NCBI GenBank assembly: GCA_001774945.1
Contig: MFBL01000058.1
Location: forward strand, 1 to 34,370
Reading direction: 5' to 3'
Origin: Candidatus Curtissbacteria bacterium RIFCSPHIGHO2_12_FULL_41_17
GTDB lineage: Bacteria > Patescibacteriota > Microgenomatia > Curtissbacterales > GWA2-41-24
DNA length: 34,370 nucleotides
Positions 15,540 to 23,439 of this stretch are shown in pieces. How positions within the stretch are numbered: the stretch's first letter is position 1; every line of letters starts with the position of its first letter. Both the position numbers and the translations under genes were made by a program. The notes below the pieces were generated by a model that saw only the letters and a list, made by a program, of their open reading frames with translations, was not told the DNA's origin and did not search any database.

Positions 15540-15564
15540 GTCAATTGTCACCTGTCAAATGTCA
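15540..15564. repeat. Right inverted-repeat arm around four-helix-bundle gene 1
   Basis: GTCAATTGTCA, then cc, then TGTCAAATGTCA. Relative to the complement of the left arm this is the same sequence with a short duplication/insertion (about seven bases) in the middle. The -35 box of the dciA promoter lies inside it. Confidence 0.7.
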
Positions 15565-15574
15565 ATTGTATACT
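15545..15574 (+). promoter_or_regulatory. Promoter of dciA within the inverted repeat
   Basis: TTGTCA (15545-15550) and TATACT (15569-15574) are spaced by 18 nt, and the ATG at 15584 comes 9 nt after the -10 box. A leaderless mRNA is predicted. This promoter supports the later start for dciA. Confidence 0.6.
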
Positions 15575-15583
15575 ACTGTGGGA

Positions 15584-15886
15584 ATGTTTAACTCCATTGG
15601 TGATTTAATTCGCACAATACCCGTACGTTCACGCTCTCCACGGGCAATACTTGCCCTTCAGGTAAGAAATGCCGCTTTGGAATCATTGGCTTTGGTTTGC
15701 AGTGATTTACCAAAAGAAATAATAGAGGCGATCAAGCCCTCTGTTTTTAAAGGCGGAGTGCTGACAATAACTGCTCCTCAAATGGTGACAGGTGAGCTTC
15801 AGATGCGCTCTGAGGGGCTGATAAAGGAAATAAATAAGGTGTTGGGGAAAAGAATTGTTACGCGCTTAAGGTTTAGGGTTGGTTAA
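15584..15886 (+). CDS. dciA: DUF721/DciA-family replication protein
   Basis: The track ORF starts at a TTG (15545) within the repeat arm; the ATG at 15584 (MFNSIGDLIRTIPV) is preferred because of the promoter in front. The 100-residue product has the DUF721 pattern: a helical start, then PSVFKGGVLTITAPQMVTGELQMRSEGLIKEINKVLGKRIVTRLRF, which matches the KH-like DciA fold. DciA is the ancestral loader/operator of the DnaB helicase, fitting a place beside dnaA-dnaN. The 3' end overlaps the convergent 357-aa gene by 21 nt. Confidence 0.8.
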   Translation: MFNSIGDLIRTIPVRSRSPRAILALQVRNAALESLALVCSDLPKEIIEAIKPSVFKGGVLTITAPQMVTGELQMRSEGLIKEINKVLGKRIVTRLRFRVG

Positions 15887-16939
15887 GAATTGACTTTTGA
15901 TTGCGGGTAAAATCATACTGATTTCGCCACCTTTTTTATCTTCAGTTACAACATTCCCTATAAATACATATACTGGTTGTAAAAAAGCTTGTTCGGGAAT
16001 AGGTAAGTAGTACCCGAGATTCACTTTGGTAATTGACAATGAACTGACTCTAATTATTTGGGTTTCCCCTTCACCTTGTATTGGCTCGCTTGGTTTAAAG
16101 CCAGCGATAACACCGCCTCCTGCTAAAATTTCTTTTACTGCTTCATCAACTGATTTAACTGGGTACTTTTCGAGGGGCTGGAGTTCGGGAATCAGCCTTA
16201 CTGATAGCGCGGTGACCTCCCCCTCTTTAGTGATGGTAAGAGACGCCAACATTTGGTCCGCATTATGGTCGAGAAGTGGATACTGACCCAGCTTTAGAGT
16301 TACTAAGACGTTTATTTTGTCTGCTTGGGAAATGTCGCTTACTTTCTGGGGTGCGGCACTGGGTGTATTTTTATAATAAGAAATCTTTTCGGCATTTATC
16401 TCTACGGTATCTTCGAGCAAGCCTTTTTGTTTAAGAAAAACCCTGATTGTTTGTTCCAGATCTTCCTCGGTAAAAATTTTCCTTACCGAATAGGCAATTG
16501 GGGTTTTGAGGGGTGAAGTTTTTTTATAGTTTAGCCTGAATCTATCAATTGAGAGTGAGATTTCCGGCAAATTCCAGCGATAAGTTTCGCCCAGAATGGC
16601 GTCTTGGGCTGTTTGGGGTTCTTGTGGAATTCCGAAATTGCTTGCGATTTGGATTGCCCTATTTTTATTTAGCGGTTTGTCATTCCACTGAAAAACAAGT
16701 ACAGGTGGTACTTTTTCTTGAGTTTGGCTGATGTTTTGGTTAATTCTCAGCGACCCAGACTTTTCTATTAGGGGGGTCTGTACGATGGCAGGGGGTGCGA
16801 TTTTAGTTTGGGGGGGCACGTTTTGTTGTTGCGCATGTTGACGTAGCCAGATTAAAAAAAATAGAGAGAGAATGATAACGGCTCCCAATATGGGAATTGA
16901 GATTTTTTTAAATATTTGGGAAAGACTCGTCAGGTTCAT
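15866..16939 (-). CDS. Single-pass exported protein of the secretion cluster, unknown function
   Basis: 357 residues: one membrane helix (about 16-34, IPILGAVIILSLFFLIWL), a Pro/Gln-rich linker and an exterior alpha/beta domain of about 280 residues. Pieces such as NKNRAIQIASNFGIP, YSVRKIFTEEDLEQTIRVFLKQKG and a late QPVYVFIGN strand recall PepSY/YycI-type proteins, but I do not assign it. It starts 3 nt after the stop of the M23 giant, so it is the last gene of that operon and probably works with it at the outer face of the membrane. Confidence 0.65.
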   Translation of the reverse strand: MNLTSLSQIFKKISIPILGAVIILSLFFLIWLRQHAQQQNVPPQTKIAPPAIVQTPLIEKSGSLRINQNISQTQEKVPPVLVFQWNDKPLNKNRAIQIASNFGIPQEPQTAQDAILGETYRWNLPEISLSIDRFRLNYKKTSPLKTPIAYSVRKIFTEEDLEQTIRVFLKQKGLLEDTVEINAEKISYYKNTPSAAPQKVSDISQADKINVLVTLKLGQYPLLDHNADQMLASLTITKEGEVTALSVRLIPELQPLEKYPVKSVDEAVKEILAGGGVIAGFKPSEPIQGEGETQIIRVSSLSITKVNLGYYLPIPEQAFLQPVYVFIGNVVTEDKKGGEISMILPAIKSQFLTNPKP

Positions 16940-16942
16940 TCT

Positions 16943-19900
16943 TTAAGGGATACAACTTTGTAGATCATTTATTGAGAGACCTACTGTCGGTTCTGCTGGA
17001 ATATTAGGAGGTGCCATTGCCCCGCCTGATTTAAAATCATAGTGCAAGTGGCTACCACTAGGTTTATCATCAGGGTCTGTAAGACCGGAATAGCCCATCG
17101 TTCCGACCACTTGACCGCACGATACAGTTTGATTTTGGGACACGGAAAAAGATTGCATATGAGCATAGAGAATCCTAAAGTCATCCTTAACGATATTGAT
17201 AAAGTTGCCGGCTAATTCATTTGAATCACACTCGTGGTTGTCATACTCGGCCTCCGAGCAATCGTTAACACTCACCGTTACTTTACCGTTGTTGATTGTC
17301 GCATAGAGAGGTGTTCCGAGAGCGTTGGTAATGTCTATGGTCTCATTGTGGTATGGGGGGACGTGAGTTCCTTGGCTAATCGTTCCTGTCGTTGGCCAGC
17401 CGCATGGATGGGTCTCACATACTGGCGGATTGCCTATTTTGACACTTGCAGAATCACTGCCGGTGATTGTATCTGGTTGGCCTTCCGGTTTGGCTGTGAC
17501 GGTTACGGTATTGACTACCAATGTATCGGTGTAGTCGTTGTTAATAGAATTGATTTTAAAGCTGCAGCTCCAGGTTGCATGAGCGGTCAAGCTTGTAGGT
17601 GGGGCTGGGTTGCAATCGATAAGGAGGGGTTGGTGGCCCTGATCATTTTGCTTAATGTCGTAATGTTTATTTAGGCCATCTACCGTAATGTTATCGTCGG
17701 TTATTACGATTTCTGACAAGTTGGTATCCTTGACAGTTAAGGTAATCGTAAAAGTGATGTTGGTATCTGGGAGAATAAGCGTTGTAGGATTCGCACTTTT
17801 TTCGATTTTAAAATAGGCGTTATCCGCATTAGTGGGGCCACCAATTTCTTTATCCGTACTAAAAAAACTGGTGGCGGTGGTGATGCCGACGATTAAAGAG
17901 CCGATGGTAATCGCGCCGATTCCGCCGAATACCGGCACGGCGATTACAAAAGTAGGAATCGACAAAGACCCGAGCCCTCCGACTAAAAATCCCATGGCGC
18001 CGGATAAACCTGAGAAAGCTATTCCTACTCCGGCGGTAAGACCGCCCCAGATAGTTGAGGCCAGACCGGTGACAAAACCGGCAAGTCCCGTCGCCGCCCC
18101 AGCACCAACATTGCCGGCGCCGGTAAGAAAATCCTTCACCTGGGACCAGCCTCCGGCTAGTAACCAACCGATGCCGGCACCAATTAAAGCACCGGGCGGT
18201 CCGCCAAAGTAAAATCCAATGGCTGCTCCGGCTAGGGCTCCCGAAGCCGGTGCGCCGATTGTGCCAATGACGTATTTCCCAACTAGGTAACCAATAGCTG
18301 CTCCCACAAAAGTACCGACAACTGCTCCGATCGCTGCACCGGTAAATGCTCCCATAGCGGTAAAAACAGGAATTAATGGGGTTGCTAGGCCGCCGGTAAT
18401 GACAGCAAGACCAGTACCGATAGCGGTGCCAATGCTGGCGCCGACAACTGCTCCCGCGTAAGTGCCGATAACTCCGCCAATTGCCGCACCACCGCCCATG
18501 GAAACAGCCGTTGTGCTACCGGAGGTAAGTCCAAGTGCTATCAATCCACCAGCAACTCCACCTACAAACGCGCCAACAAATCCCCCGCCAAGTATCCCTA
18601 ACCCGGTAAATATTGGAATTGATAAGCCAAAAGTAAACGGAGCTAGCGCAACACCGATTTGAAAGCCGAGGAATCCACCGACTCCCATTCCGACAACCCC
18701 ACCCACACCTGCCCCAATAAGGGCTCCCATAAGCGCTGCCTTACCAAACATCATATAGAAGAAGAGCAGCATGCCTCCAACAAGGACAGCAGCCCCCTTC
18801 CAAATACGATTCATCAAATTACCTGCTGCGGAAGCAATACCCAAGCCTAAACTTTTAGTTGTAATTGTTTTTCCCATACCAAGTGTCGGCGACATAAAAC
18901 TTTCTCTAAGTGACCCGAAAAGATCACCCAGTCCCAGCTTTGGAGAAAGCAGGCTTAAGGTGTTGCGGGCCATAAATATGGGGTTGCCGGAAAGGCTTCT
19001 TGGAGCATAGACTCCGGGGAAGTTACCCATTGCCGCTTCTCGTGAGGTGATTGCGGCCTGATAGGCAAGCGTTAAATTATGTCCGCCGGCAGGCGCAGGT
19101 ATAGACTGCACCAAAGCCATCCAGTTTTTGGCACGCTGTTCGTTTTTAGCCCTGAATGTAAATGCCCTCCCTAAAGCTTGCAAATTTTTCTGGGCTAAAA
19201 GATAGGCTTTGCGGTCTTTGTAAGTTAGCGATCTTTGCTTTTTAAGTTTTTCGACTTGGGATCTTGCCCCGCTTAATTGTTTTTCCAGCCAGCCTCTGTC
19301 GTGGCTGATTAGGGCGTTGTCAAATTGCTCCTGACCCTTGTTTGAAGCAAGCATCATTCTCATCATGAAAGCGTTAACCCCTTTTGCCTGCCCGACAGAT
19401 GCAAACTGGGTGCTTTGCGGATCCAGTCCTAAAATGAAGCCAATTCTGTTGGTAATATCGGTCGGATCAATTCTGCCTTTGAACCTGACGTTTTTGGCAA
19501 ATTCTCCTGAAGCTTCACTGAATGCGGCCGATTTGGCAGTCTGATATGAGGCAAAATCGGGTATTTTACCCTGGGAAAGTTGCGGCTGTATGCGCGCATT
19601 TAAATTGCCAAGATAAGTCTGCAGAAAACCGGAGGTATTGCCGTATAAAGTTTGGTTTACATCGGGTTTGGCCAGAGGCATTCTTGTGGCAACCGCTTGA
19701 TCGACGGCTCCGACAACTAGGGTTCTTAATTGTTCGTCCGGTTTTTCGAGCCTGGCAATATTGACGATTGAGCCTAAAACAGCCGCTTTGGCCAAATCAT
19801 TTTGGTGAGCTTGGGCAACGTCTTGCGTCTGCTTGAGCAGCCCTGCAAATATTTTTCCTTCATTTATCTTCAATTTTCCGTCAAGTTCGGGATGGGCGAC

Positions 19901-20239
19901 GATTGACTGGGTGAGGCTGTCGGCAATCACGGTATTGGCCTCGTTAAAATTATTTATTTTGGCGATATTTTCCAAAATATCGCGGCTGCTTTCGGCGGCG
20001 ATTTCGGCGGCAAGCCGGCTAACAGTACTTTTATCAACGCCGGAAACTACTCTATTTAGAGTTTGGCTGATTTTTGCCTCAAGTGTTGCTGCCAGTTTTT
20101 GCGATACTTCACTTTGATGACTGGCTAAATCTTTCTGAAGAGTGGATATTTCAAGCCTGGAGGTACTATTTTGGGCAGGTTTGGCAGACGTTTGAGTTGG
20201 CATGACAGACTCCACGTTCATGTTAACTGAACGTGGCAA
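16943..20239 (-). CDS. Giant glycine-zipper membrane protein with DUF11-like and M23 peptidase domains
   Basis: 1098 residues. Residues 1-460 are soluble and helical, Gln/Ala-rich. Residues about 470-790 form a membrane region with many glycine-zipper segments (GALIGAGVGGVVGMGVGG type). A DUF11-like beta domain (about 808-925, YFKIEKSANPTTLILPDTNITFTITL) and a C-terminal M23 endopeptidase (about 940-1080) follow. M23 motifs are YAHM and GSHLHYDF (HLH at 1064-1066); the first metal motif reads HNETID, one residue longer than the usual HxxxD. It could cut peptidoglycan to make room for the secretion channel. The start TTG (20239) has AGGAG five bases upstream; the ATG at 20221 is the alternative. 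Confidence 0.8.
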   Translation of the reverse strand: MPRSVNMNVESVMPTQTSAKPAQNSTSRLEISTLQKDLASHQSEVSQKLAATLEAKISQTLNRVVSGVDKSTVSRLAAEIAAESSRDILENIAKINNFNEANTVIADSLTQSIVAHPELDGKLKINEGKIFAGLLKQTQDVAQAHQNDLAKAAVLGSIVNIARLEKPDEQLRTLVVGAVDQAVATRMPLAKPDVNQTLYGNTSGFLQTYLGNLNARIQPQLSQGKIPDFASYQTAKSAAFSEASGEFAKNVRFKGRIDPTDITNRIGFILGLDPQSTQFASVGQAKGVNAFMMRMMLASNKGQEQFDNALISHDRGWLEKQLSGARSQVEKLKKQRSLTYKDRKAYLLAQKNLQALGRAFTFRAKNEQRAKNWMALVQSIPAPAGGHNLTLAYQAAITSREAAMGNFPGVYAPRSLSGNPIFMARNTLSLLSPKLGLGDLFGSLRESFMSPTLGMGKTITTKSLGLGIASAAGNLMNRIWKGAAVLVGGMLLFFYMMFGKAALMGALIGAGVGGVVGMGVGGFLGFQIGVALAPFTFGLSIPIFTGLGILGGGFVGAFVGGVAGGLIALGLTSGSTTAVSMGGGAAIGGVIGTYAGAVVGASIGTAIGTGLAVITGGLATPLIPVFTAMGAFTGAAIGAVVGTFVGAAIGYLVGKYVIGTIGAPASGALAGAAIGFYFGGPPGALIGAGIGWLLAGGWSQVKDFLTGAGNVGAGAATGLAGFVTGLASTIWGGLTAGVGIAFSGLSGAMGFLVGGLGSLSIPTFVIAVPVFGGIGAITIGSLIVGITTATSFFSTDKEIGGPTNADNAYFKIEKSANPTTLILPDTNITFTITLTVKDTNLSEIVITDDNITVDGLNKHYDIKQNDQGHQPLLIDCNPAPPTSLTAHATWSCSFKINSINNDYTDTLVVNTVTVTAKPEGQPDTITGSDSASVKIGNPPVCETHPCGWPTTGTISQGTHVPPYHNETIDITNALGTPLYATINNGKVTVSVNDCSEAEYDNHECDSNELAGNFINIVKDDFRILYAHMQSFSVSQNQTVSCGQVVGTMGYSGLTDPDDKPSGSHLHYDFKSGGAMAPPNIPAEPTVGLSINDLQSCIP
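20212..20236. repeat. Perfect palindrome at the start of the M23 gene
   Basis: Arms CCACGTTCA and TGAACGTGG flank tgttaac. It covers codons 2-10 of the M23 gene when the TTG start is used, and the alternative ATG (20221) lies in the loop edge. It could be an operator or a translation-controlling hairpin. Confidence 0.6.
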
Positions 20240-20249
20240 GGAAACTCCT
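20240..20249 (-). promoter_or_regulatory. Shine-Dalgarno site selecting the TTG start of the M23 gene
   Basis: On the minus strand AGGAG is followed by tttcc and the TTG at 20239. The spacing is right for this start but too long (23 nt) for the ATG at 20221. Confidence 0.55.
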
Positions 20250-20273
20250 AGCTAGATTAAATATATCACAGGG

Positions 20274-20385
20274 TGACGTTAATCGGTTACGAAGCCCGTA
20301 TCGTAAAGCGTTTTTCGGTAACGTGATTAATACGCTTGACGTAACCGCTCAACGAAACGAGCATCGTTACCGTAAACCGACCTAC
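20274..20385. repeat. Gene-less copy of the four-helix-bundle inverted-repeat element
   Basis: About 110 nt forming a long imperfect hairpin. The left part (TTAATCGGTTACGAAGCCCG, then TATCGTAAAGCG) matches the complement of the right arm of the element at 26580-27077. The right part, complemented (GTTTACGGTAACGATGCTCG, then TTTCG), matches that element's left arm. So both arms are present in the reverse orientation with no gene between them. It fills the spacer between virB4 and the M23 gene. Confidence 0.8.
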
Positions 20386-20395
20386 GCTCCAGTTG

Positions 20396-22246
20396 TCAGC
20401 CGCTTGGCGGATTCTGTGGCGTCTGGTCTTCGAATTCTTTAAGAATGGCTGCTGATTTTTTCTGCATCTCCAAAAGCTCTTCCGGGTTGGTGGTAACCAA
20501 GTAGTGTTCGTCTTCGGAGGCAACTACCCTGATTGCCACATGATTTGGGCCGGCAAAGAAAATACCCTCGCCGACATCTGCGGACAAAAGCAAATGTTTC
20601 TCGCCTTCTGAAAGATAAAAAACCTCGGAAACCTGATCGATTGCCGCAGGCGACTGTTTAAGAAGAATTTGGATGGAAGAGTTGGTGACAATGGCCTTAC
20701 CGTAATCTGTAGCTAAGAAATCCTGAACGTCTTGGGTGATAGTCGTTAATCCCAAATAATATTTTCTCGCTCTTTTGGCAATGGAATACATAAAAGTGGC
20801 GCTGTCCGGATACTGCATCAGGTACCAGGCTTCATCAACTATCAGGATTCTTTTCCTGATGTCGTTTTTGATGCGTGTCCAGATGTAGTCTAAAATCAGG
20901 TACATGGCAATCGGCCTAAGCTCGTCTTCCAGATCTTTAATCGAAAAGACAGTGAAGGTGTTTTTAATATCGATATTTGACTGCTGGTTAAAAATGCCAA
21001 TCAGGGAACCCTTAACAAATTTTTCTAAGCGATCGGCAAGACCTTTTGCCTGGGGTTCTTCCATTCCAAGAAGTGCCTTGTATAGATCTTCCATTAAGGG
21101 CGGTTCGTTTTTTTGCGTTGCCGGATCGGGAGTAATGCCTTTTGATTTATAAGTGGCAACCAAGGCTCTATCTAAAATCGCGTCTTCAGTCGGGGTAAGT
21201 TGGCCCATGATAACTCTAAGGAGTCCGTGCAGAGAAAGAATTTTAAGTCCAAGTTCATTTTCTCCTTCCTCATAAACCCCGGAAAGATCAAAGGGATTAA
21301 TTTTGGCAGCAGAGCTGAAATTAAATGAAATGTATTCTCCGCCTATCGCCTCACAAAGATTTTTATATTCCTCTTCGGGATCAATGACAATGATTTCCGT
21401 GCCGAACATTAAAGACCTTAAAGCTTCCAGTTTAACCAGATAAGATTTGCCGGCACCGGACTTGGCAAAAATGACGGCATTGGCATTTTCCTGGCTGAAT
21501 CTGTCAAAAATTACCAATGAGCCGTTATGCTCGTTGACTCCGTACATTACACCGGTATTGGATGAGAGGGTTGATGAGATAAAAGGGAAGGTGGTGGCCA
21601 GTGAGGTCGTATCCATATTTCGGGTAATATAAATATGGTCTGTTCCCTGGGGCAGAGTTGTTTTGAAAGCCTCCTCCTGCTGCAGGGTTGCGTGTTTGGG
21701 GACGAGCAAAAGAGCACCCAGGGTTGATTCTACTTGTTTGGAAATGGAGGCCAATTCTTCCAGCGAGTCTGCTGGAACCGTAACATAGAGTCCGAACTGG
21801 AAAAAGCGCTCTGCACCCTTAACTAATTCTTCCTGTAAAATCTGGGCATCTTCCAAAGCTGCCTGTACAGCCGGGTCGAGGACTTTGCCATGCTGAATAT
21901 CGGTAGCAATGGTTGCCTCCATTTCGGTCACCTTTCTTTTTAAATCGTCAAGCACACCCTTTGCCTCCACAGGGTAACAATACATGGCAATTTCCAGGGT
22001 ATGTTCAAAGTTAATTATAGGTGCGAGCCAGTTTGCCTGGACAAACCTTGGGTAGCCGACGACAAACAGGGTTCGAAAGAAAGTTGAGCCGACTTTTAAG
22101 TAGTCAAAATCGACCTCGATTGCCGGAGGGGCAACGATATCCTTAACAGAAACTATCCCGTTGGCTAGTGTCTGGGCCCACTTCTTTTCCCTCTCAGGAA
22201 GCTGTGTTTGGGTTTTTTTGGGTTTTAACAAATCAAATAAACTCAT
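20396..22246 (-). CDS. virB4: VirB4/TraC-family conjugation ATPase
   Basis: 616 residues. Residues 1-230 hold the tail of the VirB4 N-terminal domain (EIAMYCYPVEAKGVLDDLKRKVTEMEAT). The FtsK/HerA-type ATPase domain has Walker A AKSGAGKS (about 258-265), Walker B RILIVDEAWYLMQ (about 465-477) and a sensor TTITQDVQDFL. VirB4 powers assembly and substrate movement in type IV secretion. The ATG overlaps the stop of the preceding TraC-like gene (ATGA). The C-terminus ends in a Gln/Pro-rich tail directly before the gene-less repeat element. Confidence 0.92.
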   Translation of the reverse strand: MSLFDLLKPKKTQTQLPEREKKWAQTLANGIVSVKDIVAPPAIEVDFDYLKVGSTFFRTLFVVGYPRFVQANWLAPIINFEHTLEIAMYCYPVEAKGVLDDLKRKVTEMEATIATDIQHGKVLDPAVQAALEDAQILQEELVKGAERFFQFGLYVTVPADSLEELASISKQVESTLGALLLVPKHATLQQEEAFKTTLPQGTDHIYITRNMDTTSLATTFPFISSTLSSNTGVMYGVNEHNGSLVIFDRFSQENANAVIFAKSGAGKSYLVKLEALRSLMFGTEIIVIDPEEEYKNLCEAIGGEYISFNFSSAAKINPFDLSGVYEEGENELGLKILSLHGLLRVIMGQLTPTEDAILDRALVATYKSKGITPDPATQKNEPPLMEDLYKALLGMEEPQAKGLADRLEKFVKGSLIGIFNQQSNIDIKNTFTVFSIKDLEDELRPIAMYLILDYIWTRIKNDIRKRILIVDEAWYLMQYPDSATFMYSIAKRARKYYLGLTTITQDVQDFLATDYGKAIVTNSSIQILLKQSPAAIDQVSEVFYLSEGEKHLLLSADVGEGIFFAGPNHVAIRVVASEDEHYLVTTNPEELLEMQKKSAAILKEFEDQTPQNPPSG

Positions 22247-23439
22247 ATGCTTTGTTTAAGCTGCCCCTGGCCGTTTTGGCTGACAGCCTGAGTCTTTGTA
22301 CTCTTATTCGTAGAAAAGCTTTGCTTATCAACGAATTGGGCGACCTTGGCTGCGGCTGTTTGCAAATTGGCAAGGGCGGCTTTTTGGTCAGCGGTCAAAT
22401 CGGGACTGGGCTGTGGAGGCCCAGCTGGGACAGTTGTTGCCGGTTGTATCTGGGAAGCTATGCTTTGTTGGGGTGCAGGCCTTAGCTGTTCCTGGGCGGT
22501 TGGAGTTGGCAAGGGTTGATCTTTTGCCTGCGGAGCCGCGTTTGACGGCGGCGGGACGTCTAACGTCCCTGCTGCGTTTGACTGCAGCGGTAAGTCAGAC
22601 TTGCCAGCCACGTTTGACGGTGGCGGGGGTACCGGGATCAGGTTACTTGGAAAAGGCGTACCTGCCTGAGGAGAAGGCGGAGTTTGGTTTGACGGCTGCG
22701 AGGTTGGCTGTTCGGTGGTGGTAGGAACTTGCGGGGTACTAGCTGGTGGCGGGGCAGGGACAGGCTCTTCGATGGCTGGTTCAACTATTGGTATCGTGTA
22801 GGATGCTGAATCTAAAATTACCCTTTGAGTACCGGTTGGCGCGGGGTTGTAAATATCATAAAATAATTCGATTAATTCCTGGGATGAAAGCTGCCGGGCA
22901 GTAAGTCCTAACCTTGCCAGCTGTTTAATAATGTGATCTCTTTTAGGGGAAAGGGCGGCTTTGGCATCCTCAATAAGCGCTCTTTTGCTTTTTGTTTTTT
23001 CGACGTTTCTTTTACCTAAACCTTTAAAGCCCATCTCAAGCGGCGAAAAATTGATAATAATATAAAACCTTTTGTCCAGAACCGCCCTTTGCTGAACAAT
23101 TGACTGGATAAAATCCCGGTATTTTTGAATCTGCCTTTTGATATCCGGATTAACTTGCCCTTTTTCTGCTTCTTCCAGATTGTTAAAATAAGCGGTAATA
23201 TCGGCTTTTTTTGACCTGATTAAAATTTGTACGGGGAAGGTTATGGAATTTAAAAATGCCCCGTATGCATAGATTGTGGCGTCCTGCTCGGCTTCCGAAA
23301 GAAGATCAAAGTTGACGGCGGTGGTTGATAAGACTAAGCCGACCCAGCCAGTCTTAAAAATTATCAGATCGTCTGCGATATCATCAAAATCAAGGTGCTC
23401 TTGCGTTGAAGATTTGATTTTAGTTAGATTTTTGGCCAT
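22243..23439 (-). CDS. TraC/VirB4 N-domain-like protein with proline-rich tail
   Basis: 398 residues. Residues 1-170 resemble the N-terminal part of VirB4/TraC proteins (DDIADDLIIFKTGWVGLVLSTTAVNFDLLSE ... FPVQILIRSKKADI ... FYIIINF), without an ATPase domain; the ATPase is the next gene. Residues 215-345 are a Pro/Gln/Thr-rich low-complexity linker with imperfect repeats (SNAAGTLDVPPPSNA). The last 50 residues are helical. An unusually strong Shine-Dalgarno site (AGGAGG) stands five bases before the ATG, which overlaps the end of the PrgI gene by 20 nt. It is probably a membrane-proximal partner of VirB4. Confidence 0.75.
   Translation of the reverse strand: MAKNLTKIKSSTQEHLDFDDIADDLIIFKTGWVGLVLSTTAVNFDLLSEAEQDATIYAYGAFLNSITFPVQILIRSKKADITAYFNNLEEAEKGQVNPDIKRQIQKYRDFIQSIVQQRAVLDKRFYIIINFSPLEMGFKGLGKRNVEKTKSKRALIEDAKAALSPKRDHIIKQLARLGLTARQLSSQELIELFYDIYNPAPTGTQRVILDSASYTIPIVEPAIEEPVPAPPPASTPQVPTTTEQPTSQPSNQTPPSPQAGTPFPSNLIPVPPPPSNVAGKSDLPLQSNAAGTLDVPPPSNAAPQAKDQPLPTPTAQEQLRPAPQQSIASQIQPATTVPAGPPQPSPDLTADQKAALANLQTAAAKVAQFVDKQSFSTNKSTKTQAVSQNGQGQLKQSI
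22553..22569. repeat. Palindrome in the proline-rich linker
   Basis: GGGACGT/ACGTCCC around cta, encoding GTLDVP. A second, weaker palindrome (GGTAAGTC/GACTTGCC, 22589-22605) encodes the neighbouring GKSDLP unit, so each linker unit corresponds to one hairpin. Confidence 0.55.

Noticed and set aside
17234-18212. Plus-strand ORFs of 146 and 126 residues (17234-17674, 17832-18212)
   Set aside because: They are opposite the M23 giant; composition (Pro/Ala-rich or Trp/Arg-rich) is the shadow of its Gly-rich and beta domains, and the minus strand has recognisable domains.
20240-20273. Promoter for the M23 gene (TATATT box near 20262)
   Set aside because: A -10-like box exists but no -35 box at acceptable distance; read-through from virB4 is as likely.
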